Shown piece after piece: positions 54,979-64,000 of a DNA stretch of 64,000 bases. Origin of the DNA: Steinernema hermaphroditum (taxonomy: Eukaryota; Nematoda; Chromadorea; Rhabditida; Steinernematidae); NCBI GenBank assembly GCA_030435675.1, contig CM059621.1, forward strand, positions 434,001-498,000, given 5' to 3'. The position numbers and the translations under genes are program-made. Numbering within the stretch: position 1 is the first letter of the stretch; each line of letters starts with the position of its first letter. Below the pieces are notes generated by a model. It was given only the letters and a program-made list of their open reading frames with translations, had not been told where the DNA came from and ran no database searches.

Positions 54979-56743
54979 TTACTTGAAGATGAACGACGGA
55001 GCCGGAGGGGGAGGCTGCTTCAGCTTCTTGCAGCGATTGTAGTCATCGAACCAAGCGTTCATCGCTTCGTGGTCCATGCTGTACACGTTCGAATCGGTCC
55101 TGTCGCGCGTACTAACACGCGAACGCGCCTCGCTGCTCCGACGGGGCGTTTCCATACAGTATTGCGATCGCTGATTGCCCGGAATCGGCATGTTGTCGAC
55201 GTACTGCGAGTGAACGGAAGACGGAGAATGTCCATTGGGCGGCTGCAGAGGAACGGCTGAAGCAAGTGGGTATTTCCAGGCGGCGGTAGCTTGCTGATCC
55301 GGTGAATGACGGCGGCTTTCACTGCCAACGGGCTGCGGACTAAGACGACGACATTTGCTTGTGGCACACTGCGGAGTTTGCTGGCAAGGCTCGTTGTCAA
55401 CAGGGCACCGAGTGGAGCGACGACTCTCATTGCCGGACTTCGTTGAGTGCTGAATGCTTCTGACAGAACACGGAGCAGGTTGGCGGCCGAAGTTAGCTGG
55501 CAAACCGGAACGCACACGTTCAGGAGTGGAAGTGGCAACTGGCGGGACTTTGCGAAGCTCACGGATCTCATCTTCGGACAGCACACGGGCATTGACGACT
55601 TGTTGACTAGGACGCTGGCTCGGACGATAGTAGTCTTCACTTGTGACTGAAGCATCAGAAGAAACCGATGAAGAGCGTGAACGAGAGCGGCTGAGAGTAC
55701 GGTAGCAGGAACGACGACTACGGTTCCGGGATCGTGAACTGAAACTAGCACAATGAAAGAAAAAGTTGGGACATTTAAAAACCCACCTTCTGGGTACAGG
55801 AATGCTGCCAACATTCTTTTTGAAGCTCTCCGTATCAGTGGAGAGAGCGATCTTGCCACGAGAGTCAAGCATAAAATGGGTGCTGAGACGAAGAGGTTCC
55901 TTTTGGCCCAGCATATGACGAAGCTTTCCAATCAAATCAGATGAGGTATTCGGCAGGCTTATCTTCGGAATAACTTCATCGAAGAGGCTCATCCGCTTGG
56001 TGATCCAACGTACTGCCATATTGGCGGCTTTAATCTTCTGTGCCTGCGTTGCCGGAGCGGTAAGAACGGCAACGATAGAAGTTTGACTGAGACGATCCAC
56101 ATCTTGTTCGGAGAGCAACGAGCGCTTGCGCATCAGTGCGGAAATAATTTGTTCACGGATTTGCGGCGAGATCTTGTAGCGATTGTCCGTGGCGATGTTG
56201 AGACAGGTGATGACGTCGTTGCTCTTCGATGCCATCTTGGCAAGACGCTGTTGAAGCCAGTGGTGGAGGGCGTCGACACCTAGACGAGCTGTGACGGCGA
56301 GATAATCTCCAATATGTCGAGTGGGCAGATCGATATGTCCTAAGTACATCCAATCGACAACCTTGGTGACGGAGCTGGAACGCATTCCGCTGAGATTGAG
56401 CGCGTACGGTGAGCGGTATTCTCCCGAATTAACCATCTGAAGTTAGCCGACTCATAAGTAAACGCGACAAGTATAAATAACAAACCTTTCGGATTATACT
56501 TGAGTGGACGCATCCAACGACGGAATGCAGAAACTCCTTACGGTCATCAACAAGGATTTCGATGTCCATCGTATGCTGATTTCCGACTTGACGCTGCCTG
56601 GCGAGGTAGGCGCCAACTTGCCCAAAATGCTGGTTCTGGTCCGGCGTCCGGTACTGCATGTTTCCACTTCGGCGACGGGAGCTTTGACGGGAGCTTCGGC
56701 GGGAGCTGCGGCTGCATGTCGACACTTGCGATTTTGTCGACAT
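54979..56743 (-). CDS. BTB/POZ-domain protein with Ser/Arg-rich tail
   Basis: Three exons (56486-56743, 55787-56436, 54979-55744), introns of 49 and 42 bases, give 557 residues. A Ser/Arg-rich N-terminus (1-35) precedes a BTB fold (about 58-150: DIEILVDDRKEFLHSVVGCV, then YALNLSGMRSSSVTKVVDWM and YLAVTARLGVD). A BACK-like helical stretch (ISPQIREQIISALMRKRSLL) follows. The last 270 residues are disordered, Ser/Arg/Pro-rich, with FSSRSRNRSRRSC and a final PPPPAPSFIFK. No Kelch repeats are present. BTB-BACK proteins often bridge Cul3 ubiquitin ligases to substrates or act in transcription, but the tail gives no clue. Start codon lies 62 bases from that of the divergent gene at 56805. Confidence 0.75.
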
Positions 56744-56804
56744 CTCGGTGATAGTTCCAGTTATTTCGGCGGCGAGACGGTTCAACCGACTTCCTTGGCC
56801 GCGA

Positions 56805-57612
56805 ATGAGCGAACTGGCTGGTCCTGAAAACGCGCTCCTTAAAAAGACGACAAACTGTCTGGGTCTCATCGCGAACTGTCTGTGTCTTATAATCGTTTTT
56901 GTCTGTTTTTCAAGAGGTCATCATGTTAACTGTGGAGTGCCACAAATCGGTCGAAACCAAGAAAAACATGGTGATCGAGTTCATGCTCTCCGTGATGTTC
57001 ATCTGGCTCTGCTACACGATCGACTACGAGGTATGTTCATTTCCCGCGTTTTTCACGCTCTAATTTTCATCTTTTCAGCGCAAAATCGCTGGCCAAAGTG
57101 GAATCCCCATGTTCGGCCGACTGTTCGACGCTGCGCGCACCTTCCTTAACGTGCCACTCGCGCCACCGAAGAATCGTAAGGGTCGCGATCGCTCGAGTAG
57201 AAGAAAACGTGTGAGCGAGAACTGTCAGAAGTCTGGAAAAGAGGAGCGCCTGCCGTCGCCAGCGAGTGACAAGAAGCATGGCTCCAAGCATCGTCGAGGT
57301 AGTAGCAAGCGCCGCCGTAAATCTCGTCGTGTTCACAACGAGGGTCCCACCGCTGATGAGTCAAAGAAAGAAGTGAAGAAAGAAGATCCGCAAAAAGAAT
57401 CCACGATGAAGGAAGACCAGAACAACAACCCGAAGTCCGATCTAGGACCCACACAGAAATCCGCGAAAGTTGATTCGATGTCCAGTCAAGTTGATGCGCT
57501 GTCCAGCAGATCGTTGCGCTCTTTCGTCGATGGTCATCTCGAAATGTCCACAACTGTATGTGGGCACTTTCAGCTGGCACTAATTAATTGACATCTTTAG
57601 AAGCCACAGTAA
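56805..57612 (+). CDS. Small single-pass membrane protein with basic tail
   Basis: Four exons (56805-56862, 56915-57030, 57079-57555, 57601-57612) give 220 residues. A hydrophobic segment (residues about 40-55, FMLSVMFIWLCYTI) follows a short polar N-terminus. The rest is a long Lys/Arg/Ser/Glu-rich, probably disordered tail (RKGRDRSSRRKRVSENC, KHRRGSSKRRRKSRR). The last exon encodes only KPQ-stop. Without the final splice the end would be at 57591. Head-to-head with the BTB gene, so a bidirectional promoter is likely. The family is not recognised. Confidence 0.6.
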
Positions 57613-58883
57613 TCGTCAGGTGCCTGAAGTCATTTCTGTAAGTTTAATCTAATAAATTCATGTAGCTAACCGGTACAAACATAATCTCGCACCCGGAAAT
57701 GTGATCACTTGCTCTTCATGATCTCCCCATCGTGAAGGGGGGTTTCCTCACGTCTCAGCCGATCGGGGGAATCCCGCTGCGCATATTGCGCTTGATTGCA
57801 ATCGATCATAAGCGATCATTTCAACGACAAATGACCGGTGCACATGACGGTGTTTAGGGCCCGGTATTCCCCGGTTTTACAATCTCGTATGCAGGATGTC
57901 AAGAGATCAAAATGGAGCTTTCTGGATGTCATAATTGGAACCAAATAAAAGAAAAATGATTCAGTTTTCTGCGTCACAGTGGTCACCAATCAATTGCTCG
58001 CGGTTACCCTCACAGCTGAATTGGGGATTCCCGTTGCGCCCGCGCGCTTAGTTATGATGGATCGCTTCTACTGTCATGAGCGTTTCAACGACAGGTGATG
58101 AGCAGAGCACGTGACATTTGCGGTATGGTATTCCCCAGTTTTACGATCTAGGTTAATCAAGAGATCAAAGCTGAACATGTTGCACTTTGTGGAGTTGGGA
58201 TTGTTTGACAAACACGAATTGAAGTTGTGCGACTCCATGCTTTTGGGGACGTTAAAAGATGGCGGTATAACCCTGAGGAGGTTGTGAGAACTGTGTGCAC
58301 CCTCAGTGGGCGCCTGGAAATTTTGTGTTTTAAGTGCATGCAGATCTCTTGTCCATAGCTTTTTGATCTCTTGGCTTTCGATCGGTTACTTTTTAATCGC
58401 AACTTTGCTCGAAAATAGCGCAGCACATTACATCTTCATCAATCTGGAAAGTACTTTTTCGCTCACCGAAAACCTATTTCGAAAGACCGTCTTCCTCTTC
58501 AATCGACGGTCAACTCCTCCAAATCAAGCTCTTCTCCACACGTTGACCCATCCATCACGTTGCATGAGGCAGCGCAACGCTGCGGAAACCACACTTATCA
58601 CGTGATGATTACACCTTTGTTTTGTTGGTCACCCACTGATTTTCCCAACAGTGCGCTACAGTAGTCGTTATACAATAAGAGTCCATATTTAGGAGAACTG
58701 TCGACAATCTTATCGGTGCGCCATGTGGCCGTGGACGCCGGGAACGCCGAGAAACCAACGATGAAAGGGGGCGGCGTCTGCAACCGCTCGAACAACGCGC
58801 GAGGAGCACAAAAAGGACACGCGAAAGGGGAAGGCAAGGTCTTATTTTAATATCCGCACTCGGTGCTAACTGGTCGAACGGAG
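57613..58883. other. Intergenic with two diverged direct repeats
   Basis: About 57740-57925 and 58000-58175 share blocks such as GGGGGAATCCC/GGGGATTCCC, ATTTCAACGACAAATGA-like sequence, GGTATTCCCC and TCAAGAGATCAAA. No gene seen. The last few hundred bases precede arginase. Confidence 0.45.
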
Positions 58884-60667
58884 ATGAGACTCTCGCTGCG
58901 TGTACTTGCTCGTCAGCTCAACATCGTCGGATTGGCCAACGGCAATGGCGGAAGGTGAGTGGCAGTTCTTGGGGTTCATGATTAAATTGCTCTTTTTAGG
59001 CAACTCGGCTGTGAAGCCGCCGTTTCGGTCCTTCAGAAGTCGGACATCTTCAACTCGTGCAAGGTTCCATACCATTGGCACTCGGTGATCGAGGAGACCA
59101 TATCTGGACGCCAACGTGAGGCTCTCAATGGGATTATTGCTGTAAGTGGGTTACTGTAGGGAGATTCATCTGCTATTTACAATATTTACAATGGTATTTT
59201 GCGCACATCACGGTTTCCTTCTCTTCAAGCTCAATATGTACCCATTACATCCATGCACCACAAGTGCACCCAAACATTAGCGGCGCTCATGTCCGTGCCG
59301 CCCAAGCAACCCTTGAAGTCGCTTGGAAACCCCGCAAAACGCCCGCATTCTGCGAATACATCATTTATGAACGACTTCCGTTCGAATAGATTTTGGTTTC
59401 TTTTCCTTTTTTCTGCGCCAAACTGACGTCTCAATCGCTTATCAGTTCCAGTCGGTGGGAGAGACGGTTGCAGGTAGCGACGGCGGCGGTCTTTAGCTGA
59501 TGGCGCCTTTTTGTTCCATTTCTGGTGAAGAATTGCTGCGGTTTGACGTTGACATTCGCAACTGCAACCGAAAGTACAAAGACGGTAGGATTATCAGTTG
59601 AGGCAAAAACGTAGCCGATGTAGTTAGCGCACTGGGTTTCTTCATATGCATATCATATCAATTGCATTACTGCACTTCTCATCCTTGTGTGATCTTTGCA
59701 CCTTCTCACAGTCGACCTCATTTCAGAACAGCCGTAACCTGGCGAAAGCCACCTCGAACGTGCTGGCCAACCGCGATGAGCTCCTCGTGATCGGCGGTGA
59801 CCACAGCTGCGCCATTGGAACCTGGAGCGGCGTTGCCTCCACGCTGCGTCCTCACGGCAACATCGGCCTCATCTGGGTGGACGCCCACATGGTCAGTATT
59901 CTCTTTTTCCACTTTGTCAACGAAACGCGCAGCGTTTTCGTGAAAAATTACACACAACGTGCTTTCGGATTATTGCAGCACATCGATCATCGCGCTCTAG
60001 TGCGAAGATCAGAAGTTTAACCTTGACTGTTTGTTTAATGACGAGCTGATTTTAGGATGCGCATACGGTCGACTCGAGTCCAACCGGAAACTTCCATGGA
60101 ATGCCCGTGGCGCACCTGTTGGGCTACGGCGATGAGACGTTGGCTAAGGTCGGAGACGAAAAGCCGAAGATCAGGCCTGAAAATTTGGCAATGGTTGGCA
60201 TCAGAAGCTATGAGGAACCAGAAAGGGTATGTCATTGATCTTTGATTGTTTTGAACTAATTAACCTAATTTCAGAGGCTTTTGGAAAGCCTCGGCGTCCG
60301 TATCTTCTACGACGAAGAAGTCGCCGAACGAGGGCTTAACGCCTGCATGGAGGAAGCCATTGACATCGCCTCCCACAACACCTACGGTTACGGAATGAGT
60401 ATCGACATCGACGGATTCCGCATCCAAGACGCTCCCGCCGTTGGCACGCCCGTCGAAGGTGGCATCATCGCCGATGAATTCCTCAACTTCGTGCGACGCC
60501 ATCCGCTCAGTGACCTCGTCGCGGTCGAGCTGGTCGAGTTCTTGCCGAGGTTCGACTGCGAGAAGAAGAGCAGCGAGCGACTGATGCTTGACCTGGTCGA
60601 AGCGATCTTCGCAAAGCGCTTCCAGGAGAAGAGGCTCGCGCGCGAGGCCCAAAGCCAACGGGTTTAA
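58884..60667 (+). CDS. Arginase-family ureohydrolase
   Basis: Five exons (58884-58954, 59000-59141, 59727-59891, 60056-60226, 60275-60667) give 313 residues, the usual arginase length. Manganese-ligand motifs are GGDHS (His97), DAHMD (Asp123, His125, Asp127) and SIDIDG (Asp227, Asp229). The substrate loop contains [22 protein letters not shown] and [11 protein letters not shown] are family features, and Glu in AVELVEF occupies the place of the human guanidino-binding Glu277. Arginase splits arginine into ornithine and urea. In the motif after DID, the usual LDP is FRIQ, and SGN is TGN, both small departures that might affect activity or specificity (agmatinase and related ureohydrolases share the fold). 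The last intron contains no repeats. Confidence 0.87.
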
Positions 60668-61147
60668 TATATTTCCACAAGAAGAAGCATCTATTTGTAT
60701 ATCTTCGTCATAACTAAGTCATATCTGCATAATACAGGGCTCACTCTGATCAAAAATCATTATATTGAACATCATTTCAAAGGGGCTGTATACCGTAACC
60801 CCCTAAAAGATCATCGACCTTGATGCACTGAGCAATGATCTCGGTCGACAGAGTTGGACAGACCTTTGAAAAAACATCTTCGATCTTCGGGCGACTTCGA
60901 CGAACACACGTGCGGCAAAGAATCTATTCTTTGTCACGCGCGTTCCCAGGCGGCGGGTTTGTTTGTCTTCGAGGCGCAAGCGTGAAGCGAACACACATGA
61001 CGTGGTTTCGTGGAAATGGCCGTTGTGTTGGAGTTGTGGACATGAGGAAGGTGGACCACGAGAGGGAGGAATGGTTAAGTAGGGCAGTTAAGATCAGAGA
61101 GCGATAACCCAAGTTTTGTCAGTTACATTGTTTATTTTTGACGGCAA
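60668..61147. other. Intergenic, right border of the inverted cassette
   Basis: Arginase 3' UTR and the border of the second cassette. Homology with the first cassette begins close to the acidic gene's 3' end. The open frame at 60835-61107 has no support. Confidence 0.4.
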
Positions 61148-61567
61148 TTAGAGAGCAATCACATCATCATCATCACTCTCGTCATCTTCGTCCTCATCGG
61201 AATCGAGGTAGATGGTTTCCGTTTCGGACTCATCCGCCTCGTCGTCAGTCCAGGGCTCCTGCTCTTCAACCTTAACCTTCTTGCACTGAACCGCGTGTTC
61301 ATCAACATCTGCTTCATCATCTTCTAGGCGGCGTTTCCGGGATACACCAGAGTCGGAGGTGTCGACTGACTGCTCCTTAGCTTGAGCCTCTTCCAAAAGG
61401 AGATCTCTGTAGTAGTCTTCCGTGGTGTACATGTTCTTTGGCGGGACGTAGACGTAGTCGAAGGGGTAGTACTTGAGCCAGGGAGTGTCAGCAGGCCATT
61501 CGAAGAAATACTGGTCATGGAGGGCTTCGATCTCGAGTTCATCCAGGATAACAGCTGAGGGATTCAT
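61148..61567 (-). CDS. Small acidic nuclear-type protein, cassette copy 2
   Basis: A 139-residue single-exon copy of the gene at 36084, in the opposite orientation. Differences are few (QYFFEW for QYLFEW, DSGVS for ETGVS, RRLED for RRPED, CKK for SKK, DDDDVIAL at the end). The NLS-like basic cluster, VKVEE motif and acidic tail are kept. Upstream it retains the shared divergent promoter. Confidence 0.7.
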   Translation of the reverse strand: MNPSAVILDELEIEALHDQYFFEWPADTPWLKYYPFDYVYVPPKNMYTTEDYYRDLLLEEAQAKEQSVDTSDSGVSRKRRLEDDEADVDEHAVQCKKVKVEEQEPWTDDEADESETETIYLDSDEDEDDESDDDDVIAL

Positions 61568-61888
61568 CTTTGAGTGATTTGATTTGTTTTGGTGAAGAGC
61601 CGGAGGGGAGATGTCTTATACAGTCACACAAAGTAATGCCTGAGGGGCGTACGGATGGCATTGCTTTGGATGACTCCGCAATTGGAATCTTGACAGTACA
61701 CGGACGCGGTTCCAGCGCTCATATTGAACAGCTCAAGGGCTGCTGCTTAGCCGGTTATTATGCATCCGTTTTGAATTCACTTGCTTCACTTCTTTAAGAT
61801 ACGCCCTCTCAGAAAAGTGGGGAACTTGTTTACGATGTGCACTCGTCGGATCGATCGATCGCTTTGTGTTTCACTCATTGATCCCGCG

Positions 61889-62827
61889 ATGAACTCCGTT
61901 CCCCGAGAATTCTACGACTCCGTGGCCGCCTGTCTTTCCCTCTCCACCCTCCGATCACTCCAGAAGGTCGCCCACCGATGGCCATCTCTCATTCAGAGCC
62001 ACATCAGCAAACGTGCCGATCTGAAATTCTGCCTGAAACCTGCTCCTGTGGTCGGTCAGTGGAACTACGCTTATGGCCCTGCTGCCGCCACCCACGTCGA
62101 ATATTTCGGTTTGGAAGCTCTGAAGCAGATGGATCTTCGATACATTCGCTTCACGTCGATCCACTTCTACGGCCAAGACGCCTCGGGCGGAGTGGACTGG
62201 AGTGGTCCCGCCACGACAGAGAACGTCTTGCAGCAGGTCCATTTTGTGTTGTGCCATCTGTCCCCAGGAGAAAAGAGCATCTGCATGAAATGTCGGGAAT
62301 GTCTCCCTTTCCTAGAGAAGATCCTCATCTCCAAGCACACCTTCTCGATCATCAGTTTGTCCCATTTCGGTCCCGTCTGCGAAGACTTCCTGCGCCACAA
62401 TCTGACGTCTCATGCCCCTAGTGACATCCACTTGGAGGGTGACTGGCCCCAATCCACTCAGGCCGATCTAGAACGCTACATCCTCTCGTCTAAGTACTTC
62501 CGATTTCGTCTCAACACCCAACAGAGTGGGATCTCCTTCGATTTCCGATTTTTCGATTCCCTTTTTGAGAAGGAGTCCTCTAGCCACAGTAATGTCACAC
62601 TTTTCGTTAAGTGCCAAATGAGTTTTTGTGAAAAACACTTTGAGAGTTACAGGAGGGAGCTGCAGCTCACTTCTGATCAGCATCAGTATCTGTGGTACGT
62701 CAATGGAAGGAAGATCTTTGCCGTGTGTCGCCAAGACGTTTTTGGCGACTCTCTCTTTATAAGAGTCATGCCCGCTGGGTTCCAGGCTTTTGGCCTTTGG
62801 GCGAAAGAACTGCACTCTGTTTTGTAG
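61889..62827 (+). CDS. F-box-like protein, cassette copy 2
   Basis: A 312-residue intronless copy of the gene at 34824, from MNSVPREFYDSV; the frame is open back to 61781. It differs at scattered sites (for example SHISKR for THITKR, PVVGQ for PVAGQ, SSKYF for LSNYF) with no frame damage, so both copies look functional. It is convergent with the eIF4G-like copy 75 bases downstream. Confidence 0.6.
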   Translation: MNSVPREFYDSVAACLSLSTLRSLQKVAHRWPSLIQSHISKRADLKFCLKPAPVVGQWNYAYGPAAATHVEYFGLEALKQMDLRYIRFTSIHFYGQDASGGVDWSGPATTENVLQQVHFVLCHLSPGEKSICMKCRECLPFLEKILISKHTFSIISLSHFGPVCEDFLRHNLTSHAPSDIHLEGDWPQSTQADLERYILSSKYFRFRLNTQQSGISFDFRFFDSLFEKESSSHSNVTLFVKCQMSFCEKHFESYRRELQLTSDQHQYLWYVNGRKIFAVCRQDVFGDSLFIRVMPAGFQAFGLWAKELHSVL

Positions 62828-62902
62828 CTCCTTTCCACCGTATTCTATGTGACCTCATGTATTCAATTAAGTAAACTTTTTATTGCACAACCACTGGAAC
62901 AT

Positions 62903-64000
62903 TTAAATGCGACGATTAGATCGTTTCGGGACCCTGGCGCCCTTCTTCTTCTGCAGACCTTTCTCGAATTTCTCCCTCTCAAATTCGTTCTTCTGTCTCT
63001 CCTTCTGGACCTCTTCCCTGAGCTCCTCGATCTTCTTGGGCCCCTTCCCCGCCTGCGACTTCCTCGGCTCCCAGGCGTTCTTCTGGAGGTCCACGAGGTC
63101 GACGACGGCGAAGCGAATCCTGCTGGAGAAGGAGGCAGACTGCTGCTGGAGATAGGCCACGAACCCACTCAGGTTGAGATCCTTCTCCGTTTGGGTCTTC
63201 TCCCCAGCAGGGAGCTTCTTCTTCTCCCGCTCGGCCCGTCTCTGTCGGTCCCAGTTCTTCCCCACCTGGGTGATCATCTTGATGGCGCACTCGATCGCCG
63301 CTTCGTCGCCGCCTTCGGCCTCCAGGTTCGTCTTCAGAATGGTGACGATGCAGACGTTGACGAGCCACAGGTTCACGAGTCCGTGTCTGTAGAGCTGCGC
63401 GATGAGTCCGATGTTTCCAATGACGCGGCGGCGCTCCTTCTTCTGGAGCTCTTCGAGTTTCCCTTGGAGGAGAGCCTTGGCTTTAGAGTCCTCTTCTGTG
63501 GAGATCTCCTTGCTCAACTCGACCGTCTTCTCTTTGAGGGAAACGTCTCCCTGGAACGTTTTCTGACAGCGGGAGAGAACGCTGTCGAAGAAGAATTTAG
63601 AGGGGGGAGAGGCCTCCTTCTCTTTATGGACCTGACGGGCGCAGAGGTCACTGTAGAGGGCGCAGAAGGTGGGCTCCTCGACGGCCTTGTCGAAGATGAC
63701 GTCGACGACCGCCGGCAGAACGGCCGCGTCTCTGAAGATCTCCGCTTCGAGGAACTTCTCGGCGAGCTCCTCAAAGGTGGTCGGGGTGATCTTGTTCAGA
63801 AGACCTCTCATCTCCTTCGCCTTAGCGGCCACGGGGTCGAAGGTCTTTCCGCGGGGCTTCCATGCGTTCTTCGCCCTGTGGAGGACGACCGGTTCTTCTG
63901 TCTTTGTTGATTCTTCCTTCTTCGGCATTTCTTGGCGATCATTTCGAGGAAAGAAGGACTTTGGGGGCGTCTGTTTCCGTTGTCCCTTTGATGACTCCAT
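62903..64000 (-). CDS. Compact eIF4G-like protein, cassette copy 2, cut by the window end
   Basis: The last 365 residues of the copy-1 protein are present, starting at MESSKGQRKQT; about 97 N-terminal residues, including the eIF4E-binding-type motif, lie beyond base 64000. It is identical except for rare changes (KAKEM for KTKEM, SKFFF for SKYFF, NEFERE for NELERE). The MIF4G domain is intact, with no stops or shifts. Confidence 0.8.
   Translation of the reverse strand: MESSKGQRKQTPPKSFFPRNDRQEMPKKEESTKTEEPVVLHRAKNAWKPRGKTFDPVAAKAKEMRGLLNKITPTTFEELAEKFLEAEIFRDAAVLPAVVDVIFDKAVEEPTFCALYSDLCARQVHKEKEASPPSKFFFDSVLSRCQKTFQGDVSLKEKTVELSKEISTEEDSKAKALLQGKLEELQKKERRRVIGNIGLIAQLYRHGLVNLWLVNVCIVTILKTNLEAEGGDEAAIECAIKMITQVGKNWDRQRRAEREKKKLPAGEKTQTEKDLNLSGFVAYLQQQSASFSSRIRFAVVDLVDLQKNAWEPRKSQAGKGPKKIEELREEVQKERQKNEFEREKFEKGLQKKKGARVPKRSNRRI

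Larger units (their letters stand above)
61100..64000. repeat. Three-gene cassette, right (inverted) arm
   Basis: Reverse-complement counterpart of 33286-36545, truncated by the window end. Intergenic spacers, including the divergent promoter and the 75-base convergent gap, are also conserved, so this is a DNA duplication, not three separate retrocopies. Confidence 0.85.

Noticed and set aside
55059..55931. Long alternative frame inside the BTB gene
   Set aside because: The BTB domain and its splice phases fix the other frame; this one crosses the inferred intron.
60835..61107. 90-codon frame between arginase and the inverted cassette
   Set aside because: Arg-rich composition, no splice sites or family features, and in the transition to duplicated DNA.
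1..64000. CRISPR arrays, operons with bacterial ribosome sites, or viral genes
   Set aside because: Introns, poly(A) signals and nematode gene families show a eukaryotic chromosome; no regularly spaced repeat array or viral replication gene was seen.

Overview
The window looks like nuclear DNA of a free-living or insect-associated nematode. Most introns are 42-51 bases long with TTTCAG-type acceptors. Five Str-superfamily chemoreceptors, a tandem ShKT secreted protein, a TTBK-like kinase, a nematode-style arginase and a GLO-1-like Rab are present. An F-box-like gene with the start MNSVPREFY recalls families I associate with Steinernema, but the genus is a guess. I joined exons by hand from splice sites, phase and family resemblance; nothing was checked by a database search. 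Layout, 0-24 kb: a small single-pass membrane protein (0.4-1 kb), one chemoreceptor (1.9-2.8 kb), a GPI-anchored Ly6-like protein whose 2.7 kb intron carries a nested hAT-like foldback element (3.8-7.0 kb), and a secreted double-ShKT protein (7.3-7.9 kb). A 5.7 kb stretch of old repeats follows, then an unknown 207-residue protein (13.6-14.3 kb), a run of four intronless chemoreceptors on the minus strand (15.6-21.4 kb) and a six-exon ferroportin (21.9-24.0 kb). Layout, 24-61 kb: a gene-poor stretch (24-29.6 kb), then two divergent unknown genes (29.6-32.8 kb). A three-gene intronless cassette (33.3-36.5 kb) encodes a compact eIF4G-like protein, an F-box-like protein and a small acidic nuclear-type protein. 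A TTBK-like kinase, a Tc1/mariner-type palindromic element and a third copy of the acidic gene follow, then a SET-domain methyltransferase (41.2-42.6 kb). A Rab32/38-type GTPase gene spans 43.5-54.3 kb, and its 9.3 kb intron contains a whole 12-exon polytopic membrane-protein gene on the other strand plus tRNA-Glu sequences. A BTB protein and a head-to-head small membrane protein (55-57.6 kb) and an arginase (58.9-60.7 kb) come next. Layout, 61-64 kb: the three-gene cassette recurs in inverted orientation and runs off the window end. The two cassette copies are nearly identical, so they form a large inverted repeat around about 25 kb of ordinary genes. All three cassette genes have the same GGCATTGC-type element upstream, and two of them have it just before a TATA-like box. 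The cassette is the most unusual system here: a retrogene-like translation factor travelling with an F-box-like gene and an acidic protein.
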